Shown: positions 25,433-33,106 of the stretch, one piece after another
How the letters are laid out: each line of letters opens with the position of its first letter
How positions within the stretch are numbered: the stretch's first letter is position 1
NCBI GenBank assembly: GCA_030524715.1
Contig: JAUNGB010000024.1
Coordinates: 1 to 58,042, forward strand
DNA: 58,042 nt
Source of the DNA: Eubacteriales bacterium
GTDB lineage: Bacteria; Bacillota; Clostridia; Lachnospirales; Lachnospiraceae
Direction of reading: 5' to 3'
Program-made: the position numbers and the translations under genes
Notes under the pieces: generated by a model
The model's input: only the letters and a program-made list of their open reading frames with translations
Database searches by the model: none
What the model was told of the DNA's origin: nothing

Positions 25433-27628
25433 ATGAAATCATTAGTGATGGCAGAGAAACCGTCTGTTGCAAGAGACATTGCAAGGGTTTTAAATTGTAA
25501 TCAGAAGGGAAACGGAAGCCTTGAAGGCAGGGAATATGTAGTTACCTGGGCGCTGGGACATCTGGTAACGCTGGCTGACCCGGAGGAATATGACAAAAAA
25601 TATATGAAGTGGGAAATGTCCACCCTTCCTATGATGCCGGAGAAAATGAAGCTTGTTGTAATCCGGCAGACATCGAAGCAGTATCAGGCGGTAAAAGCGC
25701 AGCTTTTCAGAAATGACATAAAGGATATCATTATTGCAACCGACGCCGGACGGGAAGGAGAACTGGTGGCAAGATGGATTCTGGACAAATCCGGCTGCCG
25801 TAAGCCAATCCGGCGTCTCTGGATTTCTTCTGTTACGGATAAAGCGATCCGTGATGGATTTAAAAATCTCAAAGACGGAAGAGAATACGATAATCTTTAC
25901 CGTGCTGCGGCGGCAAGAGCAGAAGCCGACTGGCTGGTGGGAATGAACGGGACAAGAGCGCTGACCTGTAAGTATAACGCGCAGCTTTCCTGCGGCCGTG
26001 TACAGACGCCCACCCTTGCCATGATCGCCAGAAGGGAAGAAGAAATCCGGAATTTCAGGCCAAAAGAGTATTATGGAATAACTGTTTCTGCCGGAGAGGT
26101 ACAGTGGACCTGGAGGGATGATAAGAGCAAAAGCTACCGTTCTTTCCAGAAGGAACGTGTGGAAGGAATCGTGAAGGATCTGCAGAACAGCGCCCTTGAG
26201 GTGACTTCTGTGACGAAAAAGCCTAAGAAGACTTTTGCCCCGGGGCTTTATGATCTGACGACCCTGCAGCGGGAAGCAAACCAGAAGTACGGATTTTCAG
26301 CAAAAGAAACACTGAATATCATGCAGAGGCTTTATGAAAACCATAAGGTACTGACTTATCCGAGAACTGATTCCAGATATATTGGCAGGGACGTGGTCCC
26401 GACGATCAAAGAGCGTCTGAAGGCCTGCGGAACGGGACCCTATAAAAAGCTGGCGGGGATGCTCATTAATAAGCCGATACAGACAAATGCAGCCTTTGTT
26501 GACGACAAAAAAGTGAGCGACCATCATGCGATCATCCCCACCGAGCAGTTTGTACAGTTGGATCACATGACAAATGAAGAAAGAAAAATCTATGATATGG
26601 TCGTAAGGCGCTTCCTGAGCGTGCTGTATCCACCGTTTATGTATGAACAGGTTACCATGGAGGGAAAAGCGGCAGGACATACCTTTGCGGCAAATGGCAA
26701 GGTGGTTCAAAGCATGGGATGGAAAGAGGTTTATGAGGGAAACAGCGGGGAAGAGGAAGAAGAGCCGGAGGAACAGACGCTGAAAGACCAACGGCTTCCC
26801 ATGCGCAGGCAGGGGGAACGCCTGAAAATTGAAAAAGTATCCTTTAATACAGGAAAGACAAAGCCTCCGGCACGATTTACGGAAGCCACACTTCTGGCCG
26901 CCATGGAAAATCCTGTGAAGTTTATGGAAAGCAGAGACGCTCAGGCAGCAAAGACTCTTGGAGAAACAGGAGGCCTTGGTACGGTCGCAACCAGGGCGGA
27001 CATTATTGAAAAGCTGTTTAATACGTTTCTGATGGAGAAGAAGGGCAATGAGATCCATATTACTTCCAAGGCAAAGCAGCTTTTGGAACTGGTTCCCGGA
27101 GACTTAAAGAAACCTGAGCTTACAGCTGACTGGGAGAAAAAGCTTTCTGATATTTCCAAAGGAAAGCTTCGTCAGGATAAATTTTTAAAAGAGATCCGCG
27201 ATTATACCTGTGAAATCGTCCAGGAGATCAAGACAGGGGACGGAACCTTCCGGCATGAAAATATTACCAATAAAATCTGTCCCCAATGCGGCAAACGGCT
27301 TCTTGCAGTGAACGGAAAGAACAGTAAAATGCTTGTCTGCCAGGATCGGGAATGCGGATACCGGGAAACCATTTCCCGTACTACCAATGCAAGATGCCCC
27401 AAATGCCATAAGCGTATGGAAATGCTGGTAAAAGGAAAAGAAGAGACCTTTGTCTGTGCCTGCGGATATAAGGAGAAGCTTTCCTCCTTCCAGGCAAGAA
27501 GGGAAAAAGAAGGGGCCGGAGTTAACAAACGCGACATACAGAAATATATGAAGCAGCAGCAAAAAGAAGCCAAAGAGCCGGTAAATAACGCATTTGCCCA
27601 GGCGCTGGCCGGTATTAAGCTGGATTAG
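25433..27628 (+). CDS. topB: DNA topoisomerase III-like type IA topoisomerase
   Basis: Relaxes or decatenates DNA through a transient 5'-phosphotyrosine. The 731 aa product has an N-terminal TOPRIM domain (MAEKPSVARDIA and TDAGREGELVARWIL, with catalytic Glu and Asp residues), the core ring with YPRTDSRYI (catalytic Tyr309), and a C-terminal region with two zinc-ribbon-like Cys clusters (CPQCGKRLL...CQDRECGY and CPKCHKR...CACGY). I chose ATG 25433 because AGAGAGG lies just upstream; the longer frame from 25406 adds nine unsupported residues. Many Firmicutes keep this chromosomal TopB as well as TopA. No conjugative element genes surround it. Confidence 0.94.
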   Translation: MKSLVMAEKPSVARDIARVLNCNQKGNGSLEGREYVVTWALGHLVTLADPEEYDKKYMKWEMSTLPMMPEKMKLVVIRQTSKQYQAVKAQLFRNDIKDIIIATDAGREGELVARWILDKSGCRKPIRRLWISSVTDKAIRDGFKNLKDGREYDNLYRAAAARAEADWLVGMNGTRALTCKYNAQLSCGRVQTPTLAMIARREEEIRNFRPKEYYGITVSAGEVQWTWRDDKSKSYRSFQKERVEGIVKDLQNSALEVTSVTKKPKKTFAPGLYDLTTLQREANQKYGFSAKETLNIMQRLYENHKVLTYPRTDSRYIGRDVVPTIKERLKACGTGPYKKLAGMLINKPIQTNAAFVDDKKVSDHHAIIPTEQFVQLDHMTNEERKIYDMVVRRFLSVLYPPFMYEQVTMEGKAAGHTFAANGKVVQSMGWKEVYEGNSGEEEEEPEEQTLKDQRLPMRRQGERLKIEKVSFNTGKTKPPARFTEATLLAAMENPVKFMESRDAQAAKTLGETGGLGTVATRADIIEKLFNTFLMEKKGNEIHITSKAKQLLELVPGDLKKPELTADWEKKLSDISKGKLRQDKFLKEIRDYTCEIVQEIKTGDGTFRHENITNKICPQCGKRLLAVNGKNSKMLVCQDRECGYRETISRTTNARCPKCHKRMEMLVKGKEETFVCACGYKEKLSSFQARREKEGAGVNKRDIQKYMKQQQKEAKEPVNNAFAQALAGIKLD

Positions 27629-27631
27629 AAT

Positions 27632-27660
27632 GTAGGAATGCGAATGCCTGCTTTACGGGC
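27632..27660. repeat. Family 4-like small hairpin repeat
   Basis: TAGGAATGCGAATGCCTGC followed by TTTACGGG, resembling the segments at 18197 and 39504. Just after the topB stop. Confidence 0.3.
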
Positions 27661-27683
27661 GTACAACAAGGAGGAAGAAGCAT

Positions 27684-28364
27684 ATGCGCCGCGAGGTTGC
27701 CTTAGAAGAGATTTCGGATGGAAAACTATATGGATTAAACGATATGGTAAAAGCAGATTGCCATGACTGCAAAGACTGTTTTGACTGCTGTACAGGAATG
27801 GGGGATACAGTGATTTTAGACCCATTGGATGTTCACCGTTTGTCTGTCAACCTGAAAAAAATGCCGGATAAGCTGCTCGAAGAGGATTTAGAACTTGGCG
27901 TGGCTGACGGAAACATCCTCCCTCATCTGCGGATGTCAGGAAAGGAAGAACGATGCGTATTTTTAAATGGGGAGGGAAGATGCTCCATTCATTCTTTCCG
28001 CCCGGGGATCTGCCGCCTTTTTCCTTTGGGAAGGTATTATGAGGATAATGGATTCCGGTATTTCCTGCAAATTCACGAATGCAGAAAAAAGAACAGGAGC
28101 AAGGTGAAAGTAAAAAAATGGATCGACACCCCGGATGTGAAAAGATACGAACAATTTGTCACAGACTGGCATTATTATCTGAAGGATGTTCAGGAAATCC
28201 TGTATCAGTCTGAAGATACACAGCTTATTAAAAATCTTAATTTGTATGTGATCAATCGCTTTTATCTGAAGCCCTATGAAACAGCCAGGGATTTTTATGA
28301 GCAGTTTTATGAACGGATGGAAGAGGCCAGGGGATTGCTGAGTCTTTCAGACGACAGTAAGTGA
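27684..28364 (+). CDS. YkgJ-type cysteine cluster (CxxCxxCC) protein
   Basis: Member of the UPF0153/YkgJ family, thought to bind a metal or Fe-S centre; function unknown. The 226 aa product has the N-terminal cluster DCHDCKDCFDCC (about residues 27-38), followed by ILDPLDVHRL, and later GRCSIHSFRPGICRLFPLG (about 105-123), which provides two more conserved Cys. The C-terminal half is helical and lacks a known domain. ATG follows AAGGAGGAAG. It begins 55 bp after topB and may be read through from it. Confidence 0.9.
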   Translation: MRREVALEEISDGKLYGLNDMVKADCHDCKDCFDCCTGMGDTVILDPLDVHRLSVNLKKMPDKLLEEDLELGVADGNILPHLRMSGKEERCVFLNGEGRCSIHSFRPGICRLFPLGRYYEDNGFRYFLQIHECRKKNRSKVKVKKWIDTPDVKRYEQFVTDWHYYLKDVQEILYQSEDTQLIKNLNLYVINRFYLKPYETARDFYEQFYERMEEARGLLSLSDDSK

Positions 28365-28408
28365 AGCGGCTTCAACTGAGGGGGAATCATAGTTCTATAC
28401 GAATTCCT

Positions 28409-28483
28409 GACAGTTATACATTATTACCACAAGCCAGGGCAGCCAGTGCAAAGCTTGGGAGTGAACAGTAATCAGACAGTAAC
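28409..28483. repeat. Palindromic repeat family 3, copy
   Basis: GACAGTTATACATTATTA... CAGCCAGTGCAAAGCTTGG ...GAGTGAACAGTAA, matching the 28598 and 21357 copies. It is immediately followed by a second CAGTAAC block. Confidence 0.75.
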
Positions 28484-28511
28484 TTTGGCGGAATTTGTCG
28501 ATGGATTTTTC

Positions 28512-28540
28512 TTTACAAGTTATTGCCGCGGTTATATACT
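28512..28540 (+). promoter_or_regulatory. Promoter in the gap before the DUF5688 gene
   Basis: TTTACA (28512-28517), 17 bp spacer, TATACT (28535-28540). An intrinsic terminator starts only 20 bp downstream. Confidence 0.75.
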
Positions 28541-28559
28541 TATAGCATAGCAACTCTGA

Positions 28560-28590
28560 AAGGGAGCATGTCTGCTCCCTTCTTCTTTTA
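28560..28590 (+). terminator. Intrinsic terminator directly after the promoter
   Basis: AAGGGAGCA (28560-28568) pairs with TGCTCCCTT (28573-28581), four-base loop, then CTTCTTTT. With the promoter at 28512-28540 it would limit the RNA to about 40-45 nt unless transcription reads through. Confidence 0.85.
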
Positions 28591-28597
28591 AGGAAAT

Positions 28598-28659
28598 GAC
28601 AGTTATACACTATTAGCCCATAGCCTTGCACAGTACAAGGCTTGGGAGTGAACAGTAAC
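28598..28659. repeat. Palindromic repeat family 3, copy
   Basis: ACAGTTATACACTATTAG ... AGCCTTGCACAGTACAAGGCT ... GGGAGTGAACAGTAAC: a stem-loop with matching outer arms. The second copy in this 367 bp gap, which contains no gene. Confidence 0.8.
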
Positions 28660-28731
28660 TATTTATTTCCTATCTTATAACATCACAGGCGTTCGCCTGC
28701 AATTTCACATCATAACAGAAAGGAAAAGAAT

Positions 28732-29658
28732 ATGGAAAAAGAGTATATGGAATTTATAGAGGAATTCCGCCAGGTATTGCTTGCCGCCACCGGATACGAA
28801 GAGGACCGGATTTATTTAAAAAAGAAAGAGGAATATCCTCCGACAGCCGGGGACAGACTGTTCCTGGAATGTGAGGTAAGAGAAGAAAGCCGTGAAGTGT
28901 GCGGGCTGTACGTCAGGGAACTGTATGAGCGCTACACAAAAGGGGCGTCAATAGAGGAAATGACCAGGGAGGTCCTTCTGGAACTGAAAAGAATCCAAAA
29001 GTCCGGATTTATGGGAAAGGCTTTGGAACTTGGGGACTATGAAAAAGTAAAAGACAGCCTGTTTATCCGACTTTTGAATGTGGACAGGAATCGTGAGGAT
29101 CTGCATGACGCTATCTACAGGGAAATAGGGGATATAGCGCTTGTGCTTTATATGGCAATGGGAGAGACAGAAGGCTGCTTTACAAGCATAAAGATAAGAA
29201 AAGATATTTTAAAAAAATGGCATGGGGACGAAGAGGTGATTTTCAGAGAGGCCCTGCTGAATACCTATTATATTTCACCTCCGAGGATTTATCAGTGGGA
29301 AAAACTGGTGTTTGATCCGGACTACAGCGGAGAAAATTTTATGAATCTGATGACAGAGTTTGAGATACATAAAGGAGCCAGGGGAAATTGCCTGAGTACT
29401 ACGAAAAGGACAAACGGAGCGGTGGCGGTTTTTCTTCCGGGCGTGGCACAGAGAATAGGAGAACTTCTGGGAAGCAGTTTTTATATGGTGTTTACCAGTA
29501 TTCACGAAGTCATGATCCATAATGATGAAATGGTGGAGCCGCAGGAATTGAAGAAGATTTTAAGGGAAACGATCCGGGAGGCTACTCCGGAAGAGGATTT
29601 TTTGACCTACCTTATTTTTCATTATGATAAAGACACTGGAAAGATTACTTTTGAATGA
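28732..29658 (+). CDS. DUF5688 family protein
   Basis: A 308 aa cytoplasmic protein of a family frequent in Lachnospiraceae and without known function. Landmarks I associate with DUF5688: an N-terminal helical part, the segment LFIRLLNVDRNREDLHDAIYREIGDIALVLYM (about residues 105-135), and the block AVFLPGVAQRIGELLGSSFYMVFTSIHEVMIH (about 225-256). No signal peptide or membrane segment. ATG follows AGAAAGGAAAAG. The upstream gap holds a promoter-terminator pair and two family 3 repeats; a family 1 repeat lies just downstream. Confidence 0.85.
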   Translation: MEKEYMEFIEEFRQVLLAATGYEEDRIYLKKKEEYPPTAGDRLFLECEVREESREVCGLYVRELYERYTKGASIEEMTREVLLELKRIQKSGFMGKALELGDYEKVKDSLFIRLLNVDRNREDLHDAIYREIGDIALVLYMAMGETEGCFTSIKIRKDILKKWHGDEEVIFREALLNTYYISPPRIYQWEKLVFDPDYSGENFMNLMTEFEIHKGARGNCLSTTKRTNGAVAVFLPGVAQRIGELLGSSFYMVFTSIHEVMIHNDEMVEPQELKKILRETIREATPEEDFLTYLIFHYDKDTGKITFE

Positions 29659-29660
29659 GG

Positions 29661-29751
29661 CTGGAGTGTGCTCGAAAATTGCTTTTTGCAAGATGTATAC
29701 CACAAAGTGAGGGATGCAGATGGCGGGAATGAATTTTCAAATACGCTCCAG
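29661..29751. repeat. Palindromic repeat family 1, complete copy
   Basis: CTGGAGTGTGCTCGAAAATT and AATTTTCAAATACGCTCCAG arms around the common core (CTTTTTGCAAGATGTAT, CACAAAGTGAGGGATGCAGAT). Starts three bases after the DUF5688 stop. Confidence 0.85.
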
Positions 29752-29813
29752 GTGGCAGAAATCGTAAAATGGCATATTCTAATTCTAAAAGGAATATCAG
29801 GAGGGAAACATCA

Positions 29814-30578
29814 ATGCCATATAAGATTATGCTGGACGCCGGACATGGCGGAGCCGATCCGGGAGCTGTATATAAAGGACGTTCGGAAAAGGACGATAAT
29901 CTGAAGCTTTCGCTGGCTGTAGGAAAGATTCTGGAGGAAAACGGGATCGACGTTGTATATACAAGAACTACGGATGTTTATCAGACGCCTTTTGAGAAGG
30001 CAAAAATAGCAAATGAGTCAGGAGCCGATTATTTCATCTCCTTCCATCGCAACAGCAGCCCGCAGGCCAACCAGTATGACGGTGTGGAGGTTCTGGTTTA
30101 TAATAAGACCGGAGTTAAGTATGAAATGGCGCAGAATATTCTCGGAGCGCTGGGGGAGCTTGGCTTTCGTGAAATCGGCGTAAAGGAACGTCCGGGACTT
30201 GTGGTGCTCAGAAGAACGCAAATGCCCGCGCTTCTTGTAGAAGTCGGTTTTATCAACTCCGATAAGGATAACCAGCTATTTGATGAAAAATTTGATGAAA
30301 TTGCAAGAAGTATTGCCGAAGCCATTCTTGGAACCCTGACGGAAGAGGATGTGGAAGGCCCTGTTTATTACCGCGTACAGGTAGGCGCTTTCCGGAACAG
30401 AGAAAATGCGGATCGCCTTTTGTACCAGTTGACAGACAGAGGGTATCCGGCGTTCCTTCTTTATGAGGACGGATATTATAAGGTGCAGGTCGGCGCGTTT
30501 TTGCAGATCGGAAATGCGATCCGTATGGAGCAGAGACTTCGGGATGACGGATATACCACGTTGATTGTTACAAAGTGA
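29814..30578 (+). CDS. N-acetylmuramoyl-L-alanine amidase (Amidase_3) with SPOR domain
   Basis: Predicted zinc amidase that cuts the bond between N-acetylmuramic acid and L-alanine in peptidoglycan. The 254 aa product has LDAGHGGADPG (zinc His), a Glu in the following RSEKDDN segment, SFHRNSS (second zinc His) and LLVEVGFINSDKDN (catalytic Glu). Residues about 183-254 form a SPOR domain with two YYRVQVGAF/YYKVQVGAF motifs, which bind denuded glycan at division sites. I chose ATG 29814 because AGGAGGG lies just upstream; the longer frame from 29769 has no signal peptide either. The lack of a visible export signal is odd for a wall hydrolase and resembles forespore or lysis-released amidases. 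Confidence 0.93.
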   Translation: MPYKIMLDAGHGGADPGAVYKGRSEKDDNLKLSLAVGKILEENGIDVVYTRTTDVYQTPFEKAKIANESGADYFISFHRNSSPQANQYDGVEVLVYNKTGVKYEMAQNILGALGELGFREIGVKERPGLVVLRRTQMPALLVEVGFINSDKDNQLFDEKFDEIARSIAEAILGTLTEEDVEGPVYYRVQVGAFRNRENADRLLYQLTDRGYPAFLLYEDGYYKVQVGAFLQIGNAIRMEQRLRDDGYTTLIVTK

Positions 30579-30585
30579 CATTTTT

Positions 30586-30672
30586 CCACCTGTGCGGTTA
30601 CAATCCGGCAGCAGACTTTCATGTGATTTATTACGATGAAAGTCTGCTGTTGGCTTGCAGCCGCACAGGTGG
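30586..30672. repeat. Palindromic repeat family 2, copy B (may act as terminator)
   Basis: Nearly perfect long palindrome: outer arms CCACCTGTGCGG / CCGCACAGGTGG, inner arms CAGCAGACTTTCAT / ATGAAAGTCTGCTG. It is followed by CATTTTTTATG. It begins 8 bp after the amidase stop, so it may serve as its terminator. A further hairpin (30770-30793, GGCGTCAAAA/TTTTGACGCC) lies before the next gene. Confidence 0.85.
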
Positions 30673-30870
30673 CATTTTTTATGCCGCTGGCTTTTTTTAC
30701 AGCATGTGATATGATATGATAAAAGAGCATATTTGTCGTGCCTGCATGGCGGAACAAAGGTATTATAAGGGCGTCAAAATGCCTTTTGACGCCTTCGTCA
30801 TATGGTGAAAGCAGCGATAATGTCTGACGGGACAGTGTGATGAGTACAAGAGAAAAAGGGGGAAGCAGAT

Positions 30871-31458
30871 ATGTACGAAGATTTTTTGAAGGAAGCGGAA
30901 AACTTTATTTTTGTTGAGAATGAGCCTGAGCCGGCGGATATTATTTTTGTTCCGGGAAACGGCTATCCGCAAATGGCGGAGAGGGCGGCTGTTCTTTACA
31001 AAGAGGGATATGCGCCGTATATTCTTCCAAGCGGAAGATACAGTATCACAAACGGAAAGTTTGCAGGCGTACTGGCAAAAGGGGAGAAATATAATGGAGA
31101 CTATGATACAGAGTGGGAGTTTCTGGCAGACGTCCTGATAAAGAACGGGGTACCAAAACAGGCGGTTCTGAAAGAGGATCGCGCTACTTATACTTATGAA
31201 AATGCGATTTTTTCAAGACAAGTGACGGACAGGATGGGGCTGCAGGTGAGGAAGGCAATTCTCTGCTGCAAATCCTATCATGCAAGACGGGCGCTGATGT
31301 ATTACCAGCGTCTGTTTCCTGAAGCCGAAATTCTGGTTTGCCCATCCTGCACGGATTCCATCAGCAAAAATAACTGGAAGGACACAGAGAAAGGGATTGA
31401 TGAGGTGACAGGAGAGATTACCAGAATTATCAAGCAATTTTCTCTTATGATGAAATGA
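30871..31458 (+). CDS. YdcF/ElyC-like DUF218 protein
   Basis: A 195 aa DUF218 domain protein. Visible landmarks: DIIFVPGNGYPQMAERAAVLYKEGYAPYILPSG (about residues 20-52, the nucleotide-like fold start), a central KEDRATYTYENAIFS segment, and a CCKSYHARRALMYYQRLFP segment. ElyC and SanA members affect envelope-glycan assembly, while E. coli YdcF binds S-adenosylmethionine; no biochemical role is settled. There is no transmembrane helix, so it is the soluble YdcF type. ATG follows AAAAGGGGGAAG. It is monocistronic and ends at a convergent terminator. Confidence 0.85.
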   Translation: MYEDFLKEAENFIFVENEPEPADIIFVPGNGYPQMAERAAVLYKEGYAPYILPSGRYSITNGKFAGVLAKGEKYNGDYDTEWEFLADVLIKNGVPKQAVLKEDRATYTYENAIFSRQVTDRMGLQVRKAILCCKSYHARRALMYYQRLFPEAEILVCPSCTDSISKNNWKDTEKGIDEVTGEITRIIKQFSLMMK

Positions 31459-31474
31459 AGGATATTAAGAAAAA

Positions 31475-31512
31475 CAGCCGGGTTCCTGTCAGTGCAGGAA
31501 CCCGGCTGCTTT
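31475..31512. terminator. Convergent terminator
   Basis: CAGCCGGGTTCCTG (31475-31488) pairs with CAGGAACCCGGCTG (31495-31508), A-run before and CTTTT after. It serves the DUF218 gene and the opposing CNNM-type gene. Confidence 0.9.
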
Positions 31513-31528
31513 TAAACAGAACTGATTT

Positions 31529-32806
31529 TTATTTTTCCTTTGTTGCATCCTTTTCCGGAAGCCAGATGTGTACAAGCTCGATCCGGTTTTTGTCAATTTC
31601 ATCCACCACAAGCCTGATACCGTTGTCCAGCGTAACGGACTGTCCATGGACAGGGAGGCAGTCCAATTGTTCGATAATAAAACCACCGATAGAGTCATAG
31701 TCTTCGGACTCCAAGTGAAGGCCAAGGAAATCGTTAATATCATCCAGCTTAGCGGAGCCAAGAACGGAATATTCACGCCCGGGCTGTATTTCCCTGATAT
31801 CCTCTTCTTCGTCTGCGTCATATTCGTCCCGTATTTCTCCCACAATTTCCTCCAGAAGGTCCTCCAGTGTAACCAGGCCGGCCGTAGAACCGTATTCATC
31901 CAGAACAATTGCCAGATTAACAGAGGCCTTGCGCATCTCGATCATCAGGTCGGCAGTGGCCTTGTACTCGTAAGTAAAATAAGGCTCGCGCAGTATTTCG
32001 CGGATGGAGAAGGGCTTATCCTTTGGATAGATGAGCAGATCCTTCATATTGATGATACCGATCACATTGTCGGTATTATCTTCGTAAACGGGAAAACGGG
32101 TATGCATATCCACCTGAAAAATTTCCAGAAGCTCTTCGTAAGTAGAATCAACGTCCACAAAGGTCATGTCTATTCTGGGAATCATAACATCTTTAGCAGC
32201 GGAGTCCCCAAAATCGAACACATTGTAGATCATTTGTTTCTCTTCACGTTCAATGACGCCCTCTTCCTGGCTGACATTTACCAGCGTACGAAGCTCATGC
32301 TCGGTCATAGAGTTGCGCTTGGCATCCGGATCTGTCCGGAGCAGGAACATAATACCGTTTGAAAGCTTGCCGACGAGATAAATCACCGGTGTCAGGATAA
32401 TCATCAGAATATAGATGATCCTTGCGTAAGAAAGCGCCAGCTTTTCTGCGTGTATAGAAGCCAGGGTTTTTGGCGTTATTTCGCCAAAAAGCAGAATGAT
32501 CAGCGTAAGTAAGCCGGTTGCAAGTCCCACATATGCGTTTCCGCAGACCTGAATGGTTAAAGTGGTCATCAGGGAAGACGCAGCCATGTTCACAATGTTA
32601 TTTCCTATTAGGATGGTACTGAGCATCTTACCGGAATCGGCGATCACCTTATCTAAAATGATGGCAGTTTTGTTGCCTTGTTCAACAAGTGACTGAATGC
32701 GGATTCGGTTTACCGTAGTCATGGAGGTTTCCGCAGATGAGAAAAACGCGGAAAGCATCACCATGATGATAATGGCAGCACCTTGTATAGGAACACTTGA
32801 ATCCAA
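31529..32806 (-). CDS. CNNM/HlyC-CorC family membrane protein (DUF21-CBS-CorC_HlyC)
   Basis: Predicted cation-transport or resistance protein of the CNNM/CorB group (Mg2+ or Co2+ efflux in characterised relatives), often annotated as hemolysin family. The product of about 425 aa has an N-terminal DUF21 domain with four hydrophobic segments (IMVMLSAFFSSAETSM, then LIGNNIVNMAASS), a CBS pair (about 195-320, MIPRIDMTFVD and LAIVLDEYGSTAGLVTLEDLLEEIVGEI), and a C-terminal CorC_HlyC domain (about 335-415). I chose TTG 32806 because GGAG is 11 bases upstream; the open frame runs to an ATG at 32881 without a ribosome binding site. Confidence 0.92.
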   Translation of the reverse strand: MDSSVPIQGAAIIIMVMLSAFFSSAETSMTTVNRIRIQSLVEQGNKTAIILDKVIADSGKMLSTILIGNNIVNMAASSLMTTLTIQVCGNAYVGLATGLLTLIILLFGEITPKTLASIHAEKLALSYARIIYILMIILTPVIYLVGKLSNGIMFLLRTDPDAKRNSMTEHELRTLVNVSQEEGVIEREEKQMIYNVFDFGDSAAKDVMIPRIDMTFVDVDSTYEELLEIFQVDMHTRFPVYEDNTDNVIGIINMKDLLIYPKDKPFSIREILREPYFTYEYKATADLMIEMRKASVNLAIVLDEYGSTAGLVTLEDLLEEIVGEIRDEYDADEEEDIREIQPGREYSVLGSAKLDDINDFLGLHLESEDYDSIGGFIIEQLDCLPVHGQSVTLDNGIRLVVDEIDKNRIELVHIWLPEKDATKEK

Positions 32807-33005
32807 AGTAATCTTCACTCCTTTTTTATTGATATATTTAAAGGAAAATATACATGATTTTAGAAAAAAAAGCAAGAGCAATTTATATCCTTGAAAATTT
32901 CTCTGTGAAATGGTATAGTCTGTTACAAGCGAAGAGGTTTTTTTGGCTCTTTAAAAAACAAAAACCTGATTTTTGTCGAAACAAGAACTTTTTTGTTACA
33001 AAATA

Positions 33006-33034
33006 TTTACAAAAGCATAAAAATTTGGTATATT
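33006..33034 (+). promoter_or_regulatory. Promoter of the surface-protein gene
   Basis: TTTACA (33006-33011), 17 bp spacer, TATATT (33029-33034), 73 bp before the start codon. The divergent gap 32807-33106 holds nothing else recognisable. Confidence 0.75.
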
Positions 33035-33106
33035 AAAAGCGCAGCGCAAAATGCCGGACAAAAGGTCTGCATTTATGATTTTGCTTAATTAGATTGGGGT
33101 AGAATA

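Noticed and set aside
25433-27628. topB as a marker of an integrative conjugative element
   Set aside because: No relaxase, type IV secretion, integrase or attachment-site repeat is nearby; neighbours are ordinary chromosomal genes.
66-29751. CRISPR array explanation for the recurrent palindromic repeats
   Set aside because: Copies are kilobases apart, of varied length and in both orientations; there is no regular spacer pattern and no cas gene.
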